Source of the DNA: Amycolatopsis vancoresmycina
GTDB taxonomy: Bacteria > Actinomycetota > Actinomycetes > Mycobacteriales > Pseudonocardiaceae
Assembly (NCBI RefSeq): GCF_000716785.1
Contig: NZ_JNYY01000028.1
Location: 56,748 to 120,747, forward strand
Reading direction: 5' to 3'
Length of the DNA stretch: 64,000 bases
How positions within the stretch are numbered: the stretch's first letter is position 1; each line of letters starts with the position of its first letter. The position numbers and the translations under genes were made by a program. Positions 1 through 7,745 of the stretch are shown one piece after another. The notes beneath the pieces were generated by a model. It saw only the letters and a list, made by a program, of their open reading frames with translations, was not told where the DNA came from and ran no database searches.

Positions 1-336
1 CAGGTAGCCCAGCGGGGCCGCGAAGGTCCGGCCGAACACGTTGACCACGCGCCCGCCGATCCGCGGGTCGACCGGCCGTCCCGCGCGCCGCGCCGCCGTC
101 GTCAGCAGCACGACGGCGAGGCTCGCCAGCCCGACGACCGCGCTGCCCGCGTACAGGAACAGGTGCGGCAGCGTGAAGAACGTGTCCGGCCCGACGTCGT
201 CGTGCCACTGGATGTCCCAGGTGAGCCCGATCAGCGACAGCAGCGACCCGCCGAGCACGACGTTCGCCGGCAGCAACCCCGTTCGCGCCGGTTTTACCGC
301 GGACGTGGTGCGCACGCCCGATGCGGTGAGATCCAT
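1..336 (-). CDS. Membrane protein, 3' end cut by window edge
   Basis: The reading frame is open to the first base of the window, so only the first 112 residues are visible. The ATG is at 334-336 and is preceded on the minus strand by a good AGGAGG ribosome-binding site. Two hydrophobic segments are seen, around residues 22-40 (VVLGGSLLSLIGLTW) and 54-78 (TLPHLFLYAGSAVVG), with a PHLF segment between them. It lies 11 bp downstream of the FixH-like gene on the same strand, so it probably belongs to that operon. The function is unknown; the context suggests a multi-pass partner of the secreted FixH/CopC-like proteins. Confidence 0.7.
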   Translation of the reverse strand, partial: MDLTASGVRTTSAVKPARTGLLPANVVLGGSLLSLIGLTWDIQWHDDVGPDTFFTLPHLFLYAGSAVVGLASLAVVLLTTAARRAGRPVDPRIGGRVVNVFGRTFAAPLGYL

Positions 337-347
337 TCCCCCTCCTT

Positions 348-740
348 CTACTTGACCAACAACGGAAAGACGACTTGGGCCGGCCCGCCGGGGCCGCGCA
401 GGGAAACGGTGATCTCCCACTGCCCGGCCATCGGCAGCCCGACGTCCGCGGCGCGGAAGCGGCCCGGCCCGTCCGGCCCGGCGGGCACCGGCGCCAGCGC
501 GTGCCCCATCTGTGCCATGACCGGCGCGACCGTGACGGCGTCGGGCGCGGGCCCGGTCACCGCCACCGCGAACGTGTTGCCGCCGATCCGGGGCTGGTCC
601 GCGGAGAACTGGACGGTGTACGGGCCTGAAACCGCTTGCTGCGTGGTGGATTTCGTGCCGCCAGCGCCCCAGAGCAGCCAGGCCGCGCCCGCTGCGACGA
701 CCAGGGCGACGACGGCGATCAGCAGTGTGGGGCGTTTCAT
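348..740 (-). CDS. FixH/YtkA-like small membrane-anchored protein
   Basis: This 130-residue protein has an uncleaved signal anchor (about residues 5-25). It is followed by one extracytoplasmic beta-sandwich domain of the FixH/YtkA type, which includes the segment MGHALAPVP. The ATG overlaps the stop of the upstream gene by 4 bp (ATGA), so the two are translationally coupled. FixH/YtkA-like domains are associated with copper handling and cytochrome oxidase maturation, but no Cys-rich metal site is visible here, so the metal link is inference. The next gene downstream is a membrane protein that runs off the window. Confidence 0.7.
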   Translation of the reverse strand: MKRPTLLIAVVALVVAAGAAWLLWGAGGTKSTTQQAVSGPYTVQFSADQPRIGGNTFAVAVTGPAPDAVTVAPVMAQMGHALAPVPAGPDGPGRFRAADVGLPMAGQWEITVSLRGPGGPAQVVFPLLVK

Positions 741-2134
741 CGTCCGGCTCCGGTGCTCGGGACGTCGACCACGGCGGGAACGGTCAGCACCTGGTAGCCG
801 CGCTCGGCCTGCAGCCAGATCCGGTACCGGCCGGGTTCGGCGAAGGTGTAGGTGAAGCTGACGTCCGGCCCGTACGCGGCGACCGTCTCATCAGGACGGT
901 CGGCCTGGCCGGCGACCGGCGGGATCATGGCGTGGACGTGCGCCCACGTCGGTGCCTTGGCGGCGCCTTCGCCGGCGGGGCCGGTGAACGGCCCGGTGAC
1001 GATCAGGTGGCCGAGCATCCCGAGCCACGGCTGGAGGTCGCGGGCCGGGAAGTGCGCGGTGATGGTGGACGGCGTGCCGGGGGTGATCGTGAGGTCCACC
1101 GGGGTGCCGTCGACCGTCCGCGGCCCGGCGGCGGGCGGCTCGGGGGCGGGCGCGGCGGTCCCCTTGAGGTCCACTGTGGACCGGACGAGCTGGACACCGC
1201 CGCCGCGCCGGGCGAGTTCCGCGGCGACCGCGTAGGTGCCGGCCTCCGGATCGGCGAGCCGGACGCGGTAGTCGCCCGGGCCGACCCGCACCGGGTGCAG
1301 GTGGCTCATCCGCCCGGACGGCGAGACCAGCACCAGGTGCACGAGGGCGTTGTCGTGGACCAGCAGGTCGTCGGCCGGCCGCCCGGTGGCGCCGTCGGTC
1401 AGGCGCAGCTGCAGGCTTTCCGGCCGGGCTTCGACGGCGAGGTTCACCGGCGGCCGCGAGTAGTCCACTGGGGACAGCTGGGCGTTGGCGTACGGGTCGG
1501 TGACGTTGTCGAACGTCGGGTCCAGCTGGCTGCCGGGCGCGGGCGGCGGCGGGGTGCTCGCCGACAGCAGCGCACCCGTGACGGCGACGGCGATCGCGGC
1601 GACCGCGCCACCCGCCGGGATCAGCGCGAACGCCGTCCGCTTCGCCCGCACGCCGACGATAAGGGCGAGCAGCAGGAACCCGCCGGCGGCGACGAACCCG
1701 CCGTAGGTCGCCCTTTCCCACGGCGGCACCACCCGCGCGGGCACGAGGAACGGGATGGTCGCCGCCGGCCCGGCGCCGTCGCTCAGCGACAGCAGCCACG
1801 GCCCCGGCTTGTCGACTTGGAGATTTCCCGCGTACATCCCGGGTTCGGCGCCGAGGACGACGTCGGTGCGCGACACCGTGACGCCGTCGGCTGCCACGGC
1901 CAGGTGCAGCGTGCCGGGCGCGGTGCCGCGGTGCGTCACGACGTCGACCCGCAGCGGCGACGGCGTCGTGGCGACCCGGCGGATGATCACGGTGAGTTCG
2001 CGGGCGCCGAGCGTCTGCGCCACCTGGACGTCACTGCCGGACGGCGCGCCGTCGGCGTGCGCGGTCCCGCTGCCGGCCGCGATCCCCAGGACGGCCAGCA
2101 GCATCAGCAGCGCCAGTTTCGGTTGGGTCCCCAT
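737..2134 (-). CDS. Secreted, membrane-anchored FixH/CopC-like protein
   Basis: This 465-residue protein has a signal peptide (residues 1-27, ending THA), an N-terminal beta domain (to about 130) and a transmembrane hairpin near 148-193. A long extracellular part follows, with two further beta-sandwich segments holding His-rich motifs (SHLHPVR and WAHVHAM). Such His/Met motifs are typical of CopC/YtkA-like copper-binding folds, though metal binding is not proven. It is the first gene of a three-gene minus-strand operon and overlaps the FixH-like gene by 4 bp. The 95-bp gap to the upstream hydrolase gene, on the same strand, shows no obvious regulatory site. Confidence 0.65.
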   Translation of the reverse strand: MGTQPKLALLMLLAVLGIAAGSGTAHADGAPSGSDVQVAQTLGARELTVIIRRVATTPSPLRVDVVTHRGTAPGTLHLAVAADGVTVSRTDVVLGAEPGMYAGNLQVDKPGPWLLSLSDGAGPAATIPFLVPARVVPPWERATYGGFVAAGGFLLLALIVGVRAKRTAFALIPAGGAVAAIAVAVTGALLSASTPPPPAPGSQLDPTFDNVTDPYANAQLSPVDYSRPPVNLAVEARPESLQLRLTDGATGRPADDLLVHDNALVHLVLVSPSGRMSHLHPVRVGPGDYRVRLADPEAGTYAVAAELARRGGGVQLVRSTVDLKGTAAPAPEPPAAGPRTVDGTPVDLTITPGTPSTITAHFPARDLQPWLGMLGHLIVTGPFTGPAGEGAAKAPTWAHVHAMIPPVAGQADRPDETVAAYGPDVSFTYTFAEPGRYRIWLQAERGYQVLTVPAVVDVPSTGAGR

Positions 2135-2229
2135 GGTGAGCCGAACCTAACCGGCGCAACCGGTGGCGGGCGTCACGGCGCCGAGGGAAACCCGGTCCCC
2201 AGTGCGGGGGACCGGTGCCCCCGGGAATC

Positions 2230-3084
2230 TCAGGGCTGCAGGAACCGCCGCAGGTGGGCGACGGTTTCTTCGGGCTGTTCCTCGGGCAGGAAGTGGCCGC
2301 ACTCGGCGAGGGCTTCGCCGGTGACGTCGGCCGCGTACTCGCGCCAGATGTCGAGCGTGGGGAGCGTGCCGAGCAGGCCGTTCGCGCCCCAGAGCGCGAG
2401 CAGGGGCTGGGTGAGGCGCTTCCCGGCGGCGAAGTCGGCGTCGTCGAGTTCGGCGTCGTCGGGGAAGGAGGCGCGGTAGTCGTCGAAGCCGGCCCGGAGC
2501 GCGCCGGGCTGGGAGAAGGCGCGGACGTACTCGGCCTGCGCTTCGGCGTCGAGGGCGTGGCGCTGGTGGGTCCAGCGTTCGAAGAAGTAGCCGAGGTAGG
2601 CGGCGATGTTCTGGCCGGCGAGCAGTTCCGGCAGGTCGGGCTGGAGGTGGAAGAGCCAGTGCCAGTACGCCTTCGCAATGCCGGCGTCGAGGCGCTGCCA
2701 CATGGCGCGGGTGGGTGCGATGTCGAGCACGGCCAGGCGTTCGACCTGGTCTGGGCGGTCGAGGGCCCAGCGGTGGGCGACGCGGCCGCCGCGGTCGTGC
2801 CCGGCGACGGCGGTGGTGGCGAACCCGAGGTGGTCGGCGAGCGCGGCGACGTCGGCGGCCATCGTGCGTTTGTCGTAGCCGTCCTTCGGTTTGTCGGTGC
2901 GGCCGTACCCGCGCAGGTCGGGGGCGATCACGGTGTGGGTCTCGGCGAGCGGCGCGAGGACCTTGCGCCAGCAGTGCGACGTCTGCGGCCAGCCGTGCAG
3001 CAGGAACAGCGGCGGACCGTCGCCGGCGCGGAGGTAGTGCATGCGGAGGCCGTTCACCGTGGCGATATTGTCTAACCGGTTCAT
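2230..3084 (-). CDS. Alpha/beta hydrolase, fluoroacetate-dehalogenase type
   Basis: The 284-residue protein is a full-length alpha/beta hydrolase. The nucleophile elbow GHDRGGR places Asp97 as nucleophile with Arg98 and Arg101 beside it. A WHW segment supplies His142-Trp143, Asp121 fits the acid position (AVLDIAPT), and His264 lies in GHFLPEE. In characterised fluoroacetate dehalogenases the two Arg bind the substrate carboxylate and the His-Trp pair holds the halide. All of these are present here, so haloacetate hydrolysis is more likely than generic epoxide hydrolysis, although substrate is inferred. The gene is divergent from a CGNR regulator, and its start codon lies inside an inverted repeat (3071-3093). 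Confidence 0.8.
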   Translation of the reverse strand: MNRLDNIATVNGLRMHYLRAGDGPPLFLLHGWPQTSHCWRKVLAPLAETHTVIAPDLRGYGRTDKPKDGYDKRTMAADVAALADHLGFATTAVAGHDRGGRVAHRWALDRPDQVERLAVLDIAPTRAMWQRLDAGIAKAYWHWLFHLQPDLPELLAGQNIAAYLGYFFERWTHQRHALDAEAQAEYVRAFSQPGALRAGFDDYRASFPDDAELDDADFAAGKRLTQPLLALWGANGLLGTLPTLDIWREYAADVTGEALAECGHFLPEEQPEETVAHLRRFLQP

Positions 3085-3129
3085 AGGGTTAGACGGTAGC
3101 GCTGCTTCTAACTGTCTTCAAGGGTTAGA
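3071..3129. promoter_or_regulatory. Tandem operator between dehalogenase and CGNR gene
   Basis: Two inverted repeats with the same geometry are present: TCTAACC-N9-GGTTAGA at 3071-3093 and TCTAACT-N9-GGTTAGA at 3107-3129, 36 bp apart. The first covers the start codon of the dehalogenase gene. The second runs into a TAGAGT -10-like hexamer (3126-3131), placed 7 bp before the CGNR ATG, an arrangement suited to a leaderless transcript. Control of both genes by the CGNR protein is inferred. Confidence 0.7.
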
Positions 3130-3138
3130 GTGTGGGGC

Positions 3139-3714
3139 ATGGAGTGGGTCTTCGACGGCGGACGGCCGTGCCTCGACCTCGTCAACACGATGCGCAGCAG
3201 GCACGAGGCCGGCGTGGAACTGCTGACCGGCCCGCACGCGCTGGCGGAGTGGCTTGCGAGGGCGGGGCTGACGACGGGCCCGGTCCCGGTGACGGCGGGC
3301 AACGTGCTGGCGGCGAAGGCGTTGCGGGAGGCGATCGACCGGGTGCTGCTGCCGCCGGAGGAGCCGTCGGAGATGGACGTGGAGCTGGTCAACAACGCGG
3401 CGGCCTCGGCACCGGCGCCGCCACCCCGGCTGACCCTGACGAGCGACGGCTACCGTCGCGAGGTCCCGGCCCCGAAGGACCCGGTGGCGGCGGCGTTCGC
3501 AGCCCTGGCCGCGGACGCGATCGACCTGGCGACGAGCGACGCGGAGGTCCGCGTGTGCGCGGCGGACGACTGTGGCTTGCGCTTCTGCGACGCGTCACCC
3601 CGGCGGAACCGGCAGTGGTGCTCGATGTCCCGGTGCGGGAACCGAGCGAAGGCCCGGGCGCACTACGCCCGCACCGGTCCACAGGCAAGGCGAGATGTGG
3701 ACAACCCGGTGTAG
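3139..3714 (+). CDS. CGNR zinc-finger (ABATE-domain) regulator
   Basis: The 191-residue protein begins MEWVFDGGRPCLDLVNTM, typical of the ABATE domain. It ends with a CGNR zinc finger: Cys in VCAADDCG and in WCSMSRCGNRAKARAHY. This two-part layout is usual for the family, whose members are putative stress or catabolic regulators. The ATG at 3139 is preferred over the in-frame GTG at 3130 because the -10-like hexamer ends at 3131. It is divergent from the dehalogenase gene and shares a tandem operator with it. A second CGNR gene lies at 17475-17936. Confidence 0.8.
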   Translation: MEWVFDGGRPCLDLVNTMRSRHEAGVELLTGPHALAEWLARAGLTTGPVPVTAGNVLAAKALREAIDRVLLPPEEPSEMDVELVNNAAASAPAPPPRLTLTSDGYRREVPAPKDPVAAAFAALAADAIDLATSDAEVRVCAADDCGLRFCDASPRRNRQWCSMSRCGNRAKARAHYARTGPQARRDVDNPV

Positions 3715-3806
3715 CACGCGCCCGCCCGCCGGTTTTCGTCATAGCCGGCCGATACGCTGGACCCGGGGGGCGCCCCCGCGGCCCTTCACCCCACCTGCCC
3801 CGCTGG

Positions 3807-3852
3807 GTCGTGAGTGGTAAGGCGAGTTAGAACTCGCCTTACCACTCACGAC
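3807..3852. terminator. Perfect 22-bp-arm palindrome (family 1, copy A)
   Basis: The arms 3807-3828 and 3831-3852 are perfect inverted copies (GTCGTGAGTGGTAAGGCGAG...) around a 2-bp centre. The element sits between convergent genes and covers the stop codon of the MpaB-like gene (3846-3848). It could act as a bidirectional terminator for both neighbours. Related copies occur at 34031, 57241 and 62250. Confidence 0.8.
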
Positions 3853-4712
3853 CCTTGCGTCGAGCCGGGTCCGGTTCCGCCGATCAGCCGCTCGTAAACC
3901 TTCGGGTGCGCACGGAACCACACGTTGAGCTTCCCCACCCACCGCATCGGCGCCGTCCGCACCCAAGCCGGGATCAACGCACCCACCACCCGCACGCAAG
4001 CCGCGAACCGCGCGAACCGCCGCTGATCCGAAACCGTCCACTGTAGACCAAGCGCGGCTCGCAAAGCAGGCGGCAAAGTCGCCCGGATCAGGAACATCTG
4101 CCCCCGCTGCACCGCCCGCCACCAAGAATCCGGCACCCACTCCACCGGCTTGGCCACCGTCCGAAAAGTCTCCAGCAGCGTCTCGATCGTCGGATTCGGC
4201 CCGAAACCCGACACCATCGCGTCGTAGTACCGCTCGAACCCCGCCCAATCCGGCGGCAAATCCCGCTCCCGCACCCCGAGTAGCCGCCCGATGCCGCGCA
4301 TCTGAGCGTAGTACTCCTCAAGATCCACATCGGACAGCGGAACGCCGAAAAACCGTTGCGCGTCAACCGGAGCCTTCACCAGCGTCGCGTGCACCCACGC
4401 ATACGCCGCCGGATCCAGAGCGCTGTACCGCCGTCCCTCCGCCACCCCCGTGAAGGACCGGTGCAGTGACCGCAACCGCGCCGCCTCCACCTGGGCGCCC
4501 GCTGTTCCTCCGTACACGTAGATCGACAGCGATGCCACCGTCCGCAGCAACCGCGTCCAAGGGTCCGATGTGTAGTCGGAATGGTCCCGCACGCCCGCCG
4601 CGACCACCGGGTGCGCCACCTGCAGCACCAGTACCTGGCCGGCCAGGAACGCGTCGCGGACGTCGCCGTAGTACCGCCACGCCGCCGTGCCGCGGACGAT
4701 CGGCGGAGCCAT
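3846..4712 (-). CDS. MpaB-like oxygenase-family protein (DUF2236)
   Basis: The 288-residue protein matches the DUF2236/MpaB family: AWRYYGDVRDAFLAG near the start, LQVAHPVVAAGV, then YAWVHATLVKAP, FERYYDAMV and a C-terminal WVGKLNVWFRAHPKVYE segment. Family members are haem-dependent oxygenases such as MpaB and latex-clearing protein. His residues in QVAHP and WVHATL are candidate ligands, by family analogy only. The ATG at 4712 overlaps the TGA of the TetR gene by one base, so the two are coupled. Its stop codon lies within a 46-bp palindrome. Confidence 0.75.
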   Translation of the reverse strand: MAPPIVRGTAAWRYYGDVRDAFLAGQVLVLQVAHPVVAAGVRDHSDYTSDPWTRLLRTVASLSIYVYGGTAGAQVEAARLRSLHRSFTGVAEGRRYSALDPAAYAWVHATLVKAPVDAQRFFGVPLSDVDLEEYYAQMRGIGRLLGVRERDLPPDWAGFERYYDAMVSGFGPNPTIETLLETFRTVAKPVEWVPDSWWRAVQRGQMFLIRATLPPALRAALGLQWTVSDQRRFARFAACVRVVGALIPAWVRTAPMRWVGKLNVWFRAHPKVYERLIGGTGPGSTQGS

Positions 4713-5287
4713 CAAGCGCCGCGGATCAGCATCATCAGGGGCTCGGCCACCGGCGTGTCCGTCTCGCCCGTCGCCAGCCGGCGCAGCTGGAGACCGGCGA
4801 TCAGCGCCACCACCGGGCCGGCCAGCCGGTGCGGCTCCGGGACGCCCAGCGCCGCCAGGATCGTCACCGCCAGTTCGTCGTACGCCGCGAAGCAGCGCGA
4901 CGAAGCTTCCTGCAGCTCCGGATCCCGCGCGGACTGCAGGTACAGCTCGTGCGCGCCGAGTTCGTCGGCCCCGAACGGCAGCTGGGCGATCACGTGCTCG
5001 ACCACCGACGCCGCCTGCTCGACGCTCAGCCCCTCCGACCGGTAGCCGTCGACGATCGCGCCGAGCTTCGCCGTCTCCTCCTCCACGAACAGCAGCATCG
5101 CCTCGCGCAGCAACGCCGTCTGGCTCGGAAAGTGGTAGGTCAAGGTGCCGAGGGAGACGCCGGCGGCCGCGACGATCCGGCGGTTCGTCAGCCCGCCCAC
5201 GCCGTGCTCGCCGACGACGGTCAGCGCGCCGCGCAGGATGGCGTCCCGGGTGCTTACCAGCTTGTCTCGGGATGCCGCTCCGGCCAC
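4712..5287 (-). CDS. TetR-family regulator
   Basis: The protein is about 191 residues. The N-terminal helix-turn-helix is clear (TNRRIVAAAGVSLGTLTYHF), followed by a helical ligand-binding domain. The frame is open far upstream, so the start was chosen at GTG 5287, which leaves about 13 residues before the TetR core (DAILRGAL) and overlaps the amidase 3' end by 34 bp. It sits between the amidase gene and the MpaB-like gene in one minus-strand operon. The perfect palindrome at 6651-6666 upstream of the amidase is the likely operator, so autoregulation is probable but inferred. Confidence 0.8.
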   Translation of the reverse strand: MAGAASRDKLVSTRDAILRGALTVVGEHGVGGLTNRRIVAAAGVSLGTLTYHFPSQTALLREAMLLFVEEETAKLGAIVDGYRSEGLSVEQAASVVEHVIAQLPFGADELGAHELYLQSARDPELQEASSRCFAAYDELAVTILAALGVPEPHRLAGPVVALIAGLQLRRLATGETDTPVAEPLMMLIRGA

Positions 5288-6630
5288 CGTTCGACCTCTT
5301 CCAGTTGCGCGGCGAGCGAAATCAGCCGCTCCTCGGCGTGCGACGGGCCGAGCAACTGGGCCCCGAGCGGGAGCCCGCCGGCCGTGAGCCCGGCCGGGAC
5401 GTTGACCCCCGGCCAGCCCAGCACGTTCCACGGCCAAGCGTACGGGCAGGCGGCGATCATGGCCTGGTCGGTCTCCCAGCCGGACAGCCCGTCGAACGTG
5501 CCGACCGGCGGCGGCGGGGTCGCGGTGGTCGGGGTCAGCAGGACGTCGACGCGGCCGAACACCGAGCCGATCCGCCGGTGCAGGCCCGGCTCGAGGGCGC
5601 GCGCCAGCCGCAGCGCCGGCCCGGCCAGCAGGCGGCCGTGGCCGGCGTTGCTGCGGGTCCGCGGGTCCAGGCCGGTCCGGTCGGGCACCCGCAGCGCCCA
5701 GTCGCGGACGCCGGTGAGCGAGCGCGGGAGGAACGTCAGCCCGATCAGCCCGTAGTCCGGTTCGACCTCGACGATCTCGTGGCCCAGCCCGGCGAGCGAC
5801 TCCGCGAGCCGGCGCACGGCAGCTTCGACGACCGGGTCGAGCCGGGTCTTGGTGGCGGTGAACGGGATCCGCGTCGACAGCCCGATCCGCAGCTTCCCCG
5901 GCTCGCGCGCGGCGGCCGCGCGGAACAGGCCGGGCGTGCCCGCGGCGGCGTCGAGCAGCAGGGCGGCGTCGCCGACCGTGCGGGCCAGCGGGCCGAGCAC
6001 GGTCAGGCCGTGGAACAGTTCGCCGCCGGTCGGGATCCGCCCGCGCTGCGTCTTGACGCCGACCAGCCCGGTCCACGCGGCGGGAATGCGCACCGACCCG
6101 GCGCCGTCGGACCCGAGCGCGGCCGCGATGACCCCCGACGCCACCGCGGCCGCGCTCCCGCCCGAAGAACCCCCTGGGGTGTGGCCGGGGTGCCACGGGT
6201 TGCGCGTCACGCCGAAGGCGGGGCCCTCGGTGAACGGCCACTGGCCCAGCTCGGGGGTGTTCGTCTTACCGATGATCACAGCTCCGGCCTCGCGCAGCAG
6301 CGCGACGACGGGCGCATCCGACGTCGCCGGCGGGAATTCGCCGGGACAGCCGAAGGACGTGGGGAGGCCGGTGAGGTCGACGTCGTCCTTGATCGCGATC
6401 GGGACGCCGAGCAGCGGCGCGCGGTCCCCGGCCTGCAGGCGCCGGTCCGCGTTCGCCGCTTCGGCGAGGGCGTCGTCGTCGCGCAGGCAGCGGAAGGCGT
6501 TGAGCGTGGGCTGGCTCGCGTGGGCGCGCCCCAGCGCGGCCGCGGTCAGCTCGGCGGAGGTGACTTCTCCGCCGGCGAGCTGCGCGGCCTGCGCGGCGAG
6601 ACCGGTGAAGTCCAGGCTGGCGGCGGTCAT
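5254..6630 (-). CDS. Amidase (amidase-signature family)
   Basis: This 458-residue protein carries the complete amidase-signature triad. Lys81 lies in GVPIAIKDD, the cis-Ser155 in TPGGSSGGS and nucleophile Ser179 in GSDGAGSVRIPA, with the normal 24-residue spacing between the two Ser. It should hydrolyse a carboxamide to acid plus ammonia; the substrate cannot be read from sequence. The ATG at 6628-6630 follows GGGAGG. It is the first gene of an amidase-TetR-MpaB operon, and its promoter region contains a 16-bp palindrome. The divergent neighbour is a PLP-dependent desulfhydrase. Confidence 0.9.
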   Translation of the reverse strand: MTAASLDFTGLAAQAAQLAGGEVTSAELTAAALGRAHASQPTLNAFRCLRDDDALAEAANADRRLQAGDRAPLLGVPIAIKDDVDLTGLPTSFGCPGEFPPATSDAPVVALLREAGAVIIGKTNTPELGQWPFTEGPAFGVTRNPWHPGHTPGGSSGGSAAAVASGVIAAALGSDGAGSVRIPAAWTGLVGVKTQRGRIPTGGELFHGLTVLGPLARTVGDAALLLDAAAGTPGLFRAAAAREPGKLRIGLSTRIPFTATKTRLDPVVEAAVRRLAESLAGLGHEIVEVEPDYGLIGLTFLPRSLTGVRDWALRVPDRTGLDPRTRSNAGHGRLLAGPALRLARALEPGLHRRIGSVFGRVDVLLTPTTATPPPPVGTFDGLSGWETDQAMIAACPYAWPWNVLGWPGVNVPAGLTAGGLPLGAQLLGPSHAEERLISLAAQLEEVERWPERHPETSW

Positions 6631-6650
6631 GGCACCTCCCGGGGGCTCTC

Positions 6651-6666
6651 GTTCGTTCGAACGAAC
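6651..6666. promoter_or_regulatory. 16-bp perfect palindrome, likely TetR operator
   Basis: GTTCGTTCGAACGAAC is perfectly self-complementary. It lies 20 bp upstream of the amidase start and about 50 bp from the divergent desulfhydrase gene. The TetR encoded two genes down is the obvious candidate binder. Confidence 0.7.
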
Positions 6667-6716
6667 GTTACCGGATACCGCCGGTCTTCGGCCACCCTTG
6701 CGGCAGACTGGGACGC

Positions 6717-7745
6717 ATGACCTTCGACTTCGCCGGCTTCCCCGACGCCGCACTGGCCGCGATCCCCCGCGTCGACCTCGGTGGCTGGCCGACGCCGCTG
6801 CACGCGGCCCCGCGGCTCGGCGAAGCACTGGGCCTGCGGAACCTCTGGCTCAAGCGCGACGACGTGCACCCGCTCGGCGCCGGCGGCAACAAGCTCCGCA
6901 AGCTGGAGTACCACCTCGGCGCCGCGCAGGTGGCCGGCGCGGACACCGTGATCACCTTCGGCGCGCTCCAGACCAACCACGGCCGGCAGACCGCCGCGGC
7001 GTGCGCGAAGCTCGGCCTGCGCTGCGAACTCGTGCTCACCGCCAAGGTCCCGCGTGACGGCGAGGCGTACGAACGCGGCGGCAACCTGCCCCTCGACCGG
7101 CTCTTCGGCGCGACCGTCCACATCTGCGCCGACGGCGAGGAGACCGGCCGCACCTACGACCGTCTCGTCGCCGAAGCGCGGGAAGACGGCCGGAAGGTCT
7201 TCACCATCCCGGTCGGCGGCTCCAACGACCTCGGCGCGCTCGGCTACGTCCGCGCCACGCACGAACTCGCGAAGCAGCTGGAAGAACGCGGTATCGAGCG
7301 CGCGCACCTGGTCGTCCCGCACGCCAGCGGCGGCACCGCGGCCGGGGTGGTTCTGGCCACCGCCCTGCTGAAAAACCTCGGCGTCGGCATCGCCTGCGTC
7401 AGCCACCCGCTCGACGAGGCCACGGAGAACCTCCACGACCTCGTCGGCGGCGCGGCCAAGCTCCTCGGCGTCGAGCCGCCGCCCTTCACGCACGCGCGGC
7501 TGGGCGACTCCACGCTCGGCCCCGGTTACGGCATCCCGACCGACGCCGTCTGGGACGCCCTACGGCTCTTCGGGCGCACCGAAGGCGTGGTGCTCGATCC
7601 GGTCTACACCGGCAAGGTGGCCGCCGCGCTGGTCGAGTGGGCCGGCCACTTCGCCCCGGACGACCACGTGGTGTTCGTGCACACCGGCGGCATGCCCGGC
7701 CTGTACGGCTACGCGCCCGAATTCGCGGCGGCCGTCGAACGCTGA
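6717..7745 (+). CDS. D-cysteine desulfhydrase / ACC-deaminase-like PLP enzyme
   Basis: The 342-residue fold-type II PLP enzyme has its Schiff-base lysine at Lys59 in GAGGNKLRKLEY, preceded by LWLKRDDVHPLG. A FGALQTNHGRQTAAA segment fits the substrate-binding Asn/Gln region and a TGG(M)PGLYGY motif lies near the end. These features place it with D-cysteine desulfhydrases and related D-amino-acid lyases, which release pyruvate, ammonia and sulfide. A true ACC deaminase would be a less likely reading. It is divergent from the amidase operon, and its last 186 bp overlap the open frame of the convergent DUF998 gene. Confidence 0.85.
   Translation: MTFDFAGFPDAALAAIPRVDLGGWPTPLHAAPRLGEALGLRNLWLKRDDVHPLGAGGNKLRKLEYHLGAAQVAGADTVITFGALQTNHGRQTAAACAKLGLRCELVLTAKVPRDGEAYERGGNLPLDRLFGATVHICADGEETGRTYDRLVAEAREDGRKVFTIPVGGSNDLGALGYVRATHELAKQLEERGIERAHLVVPHASGGTAAGVVLATALLKNLGVGIACVSHPLDEATENLHDLVGGAAKLLGVEPPPFTHARLGDSTLGPGYGIPTDAVWDALRLFGRTEGVVLDPVYTGKVAAALVEWAGHFAPDDHVVFVHTGGMPGLYGYAPEFAAAVER

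Noticed and set aside
725..2479. 584-residue plus-strand frame
   Set aside because: It is antisense to the FixH/CopC-like operon and has the Arg/Gly/Asp-rich composition of a shadow frame.
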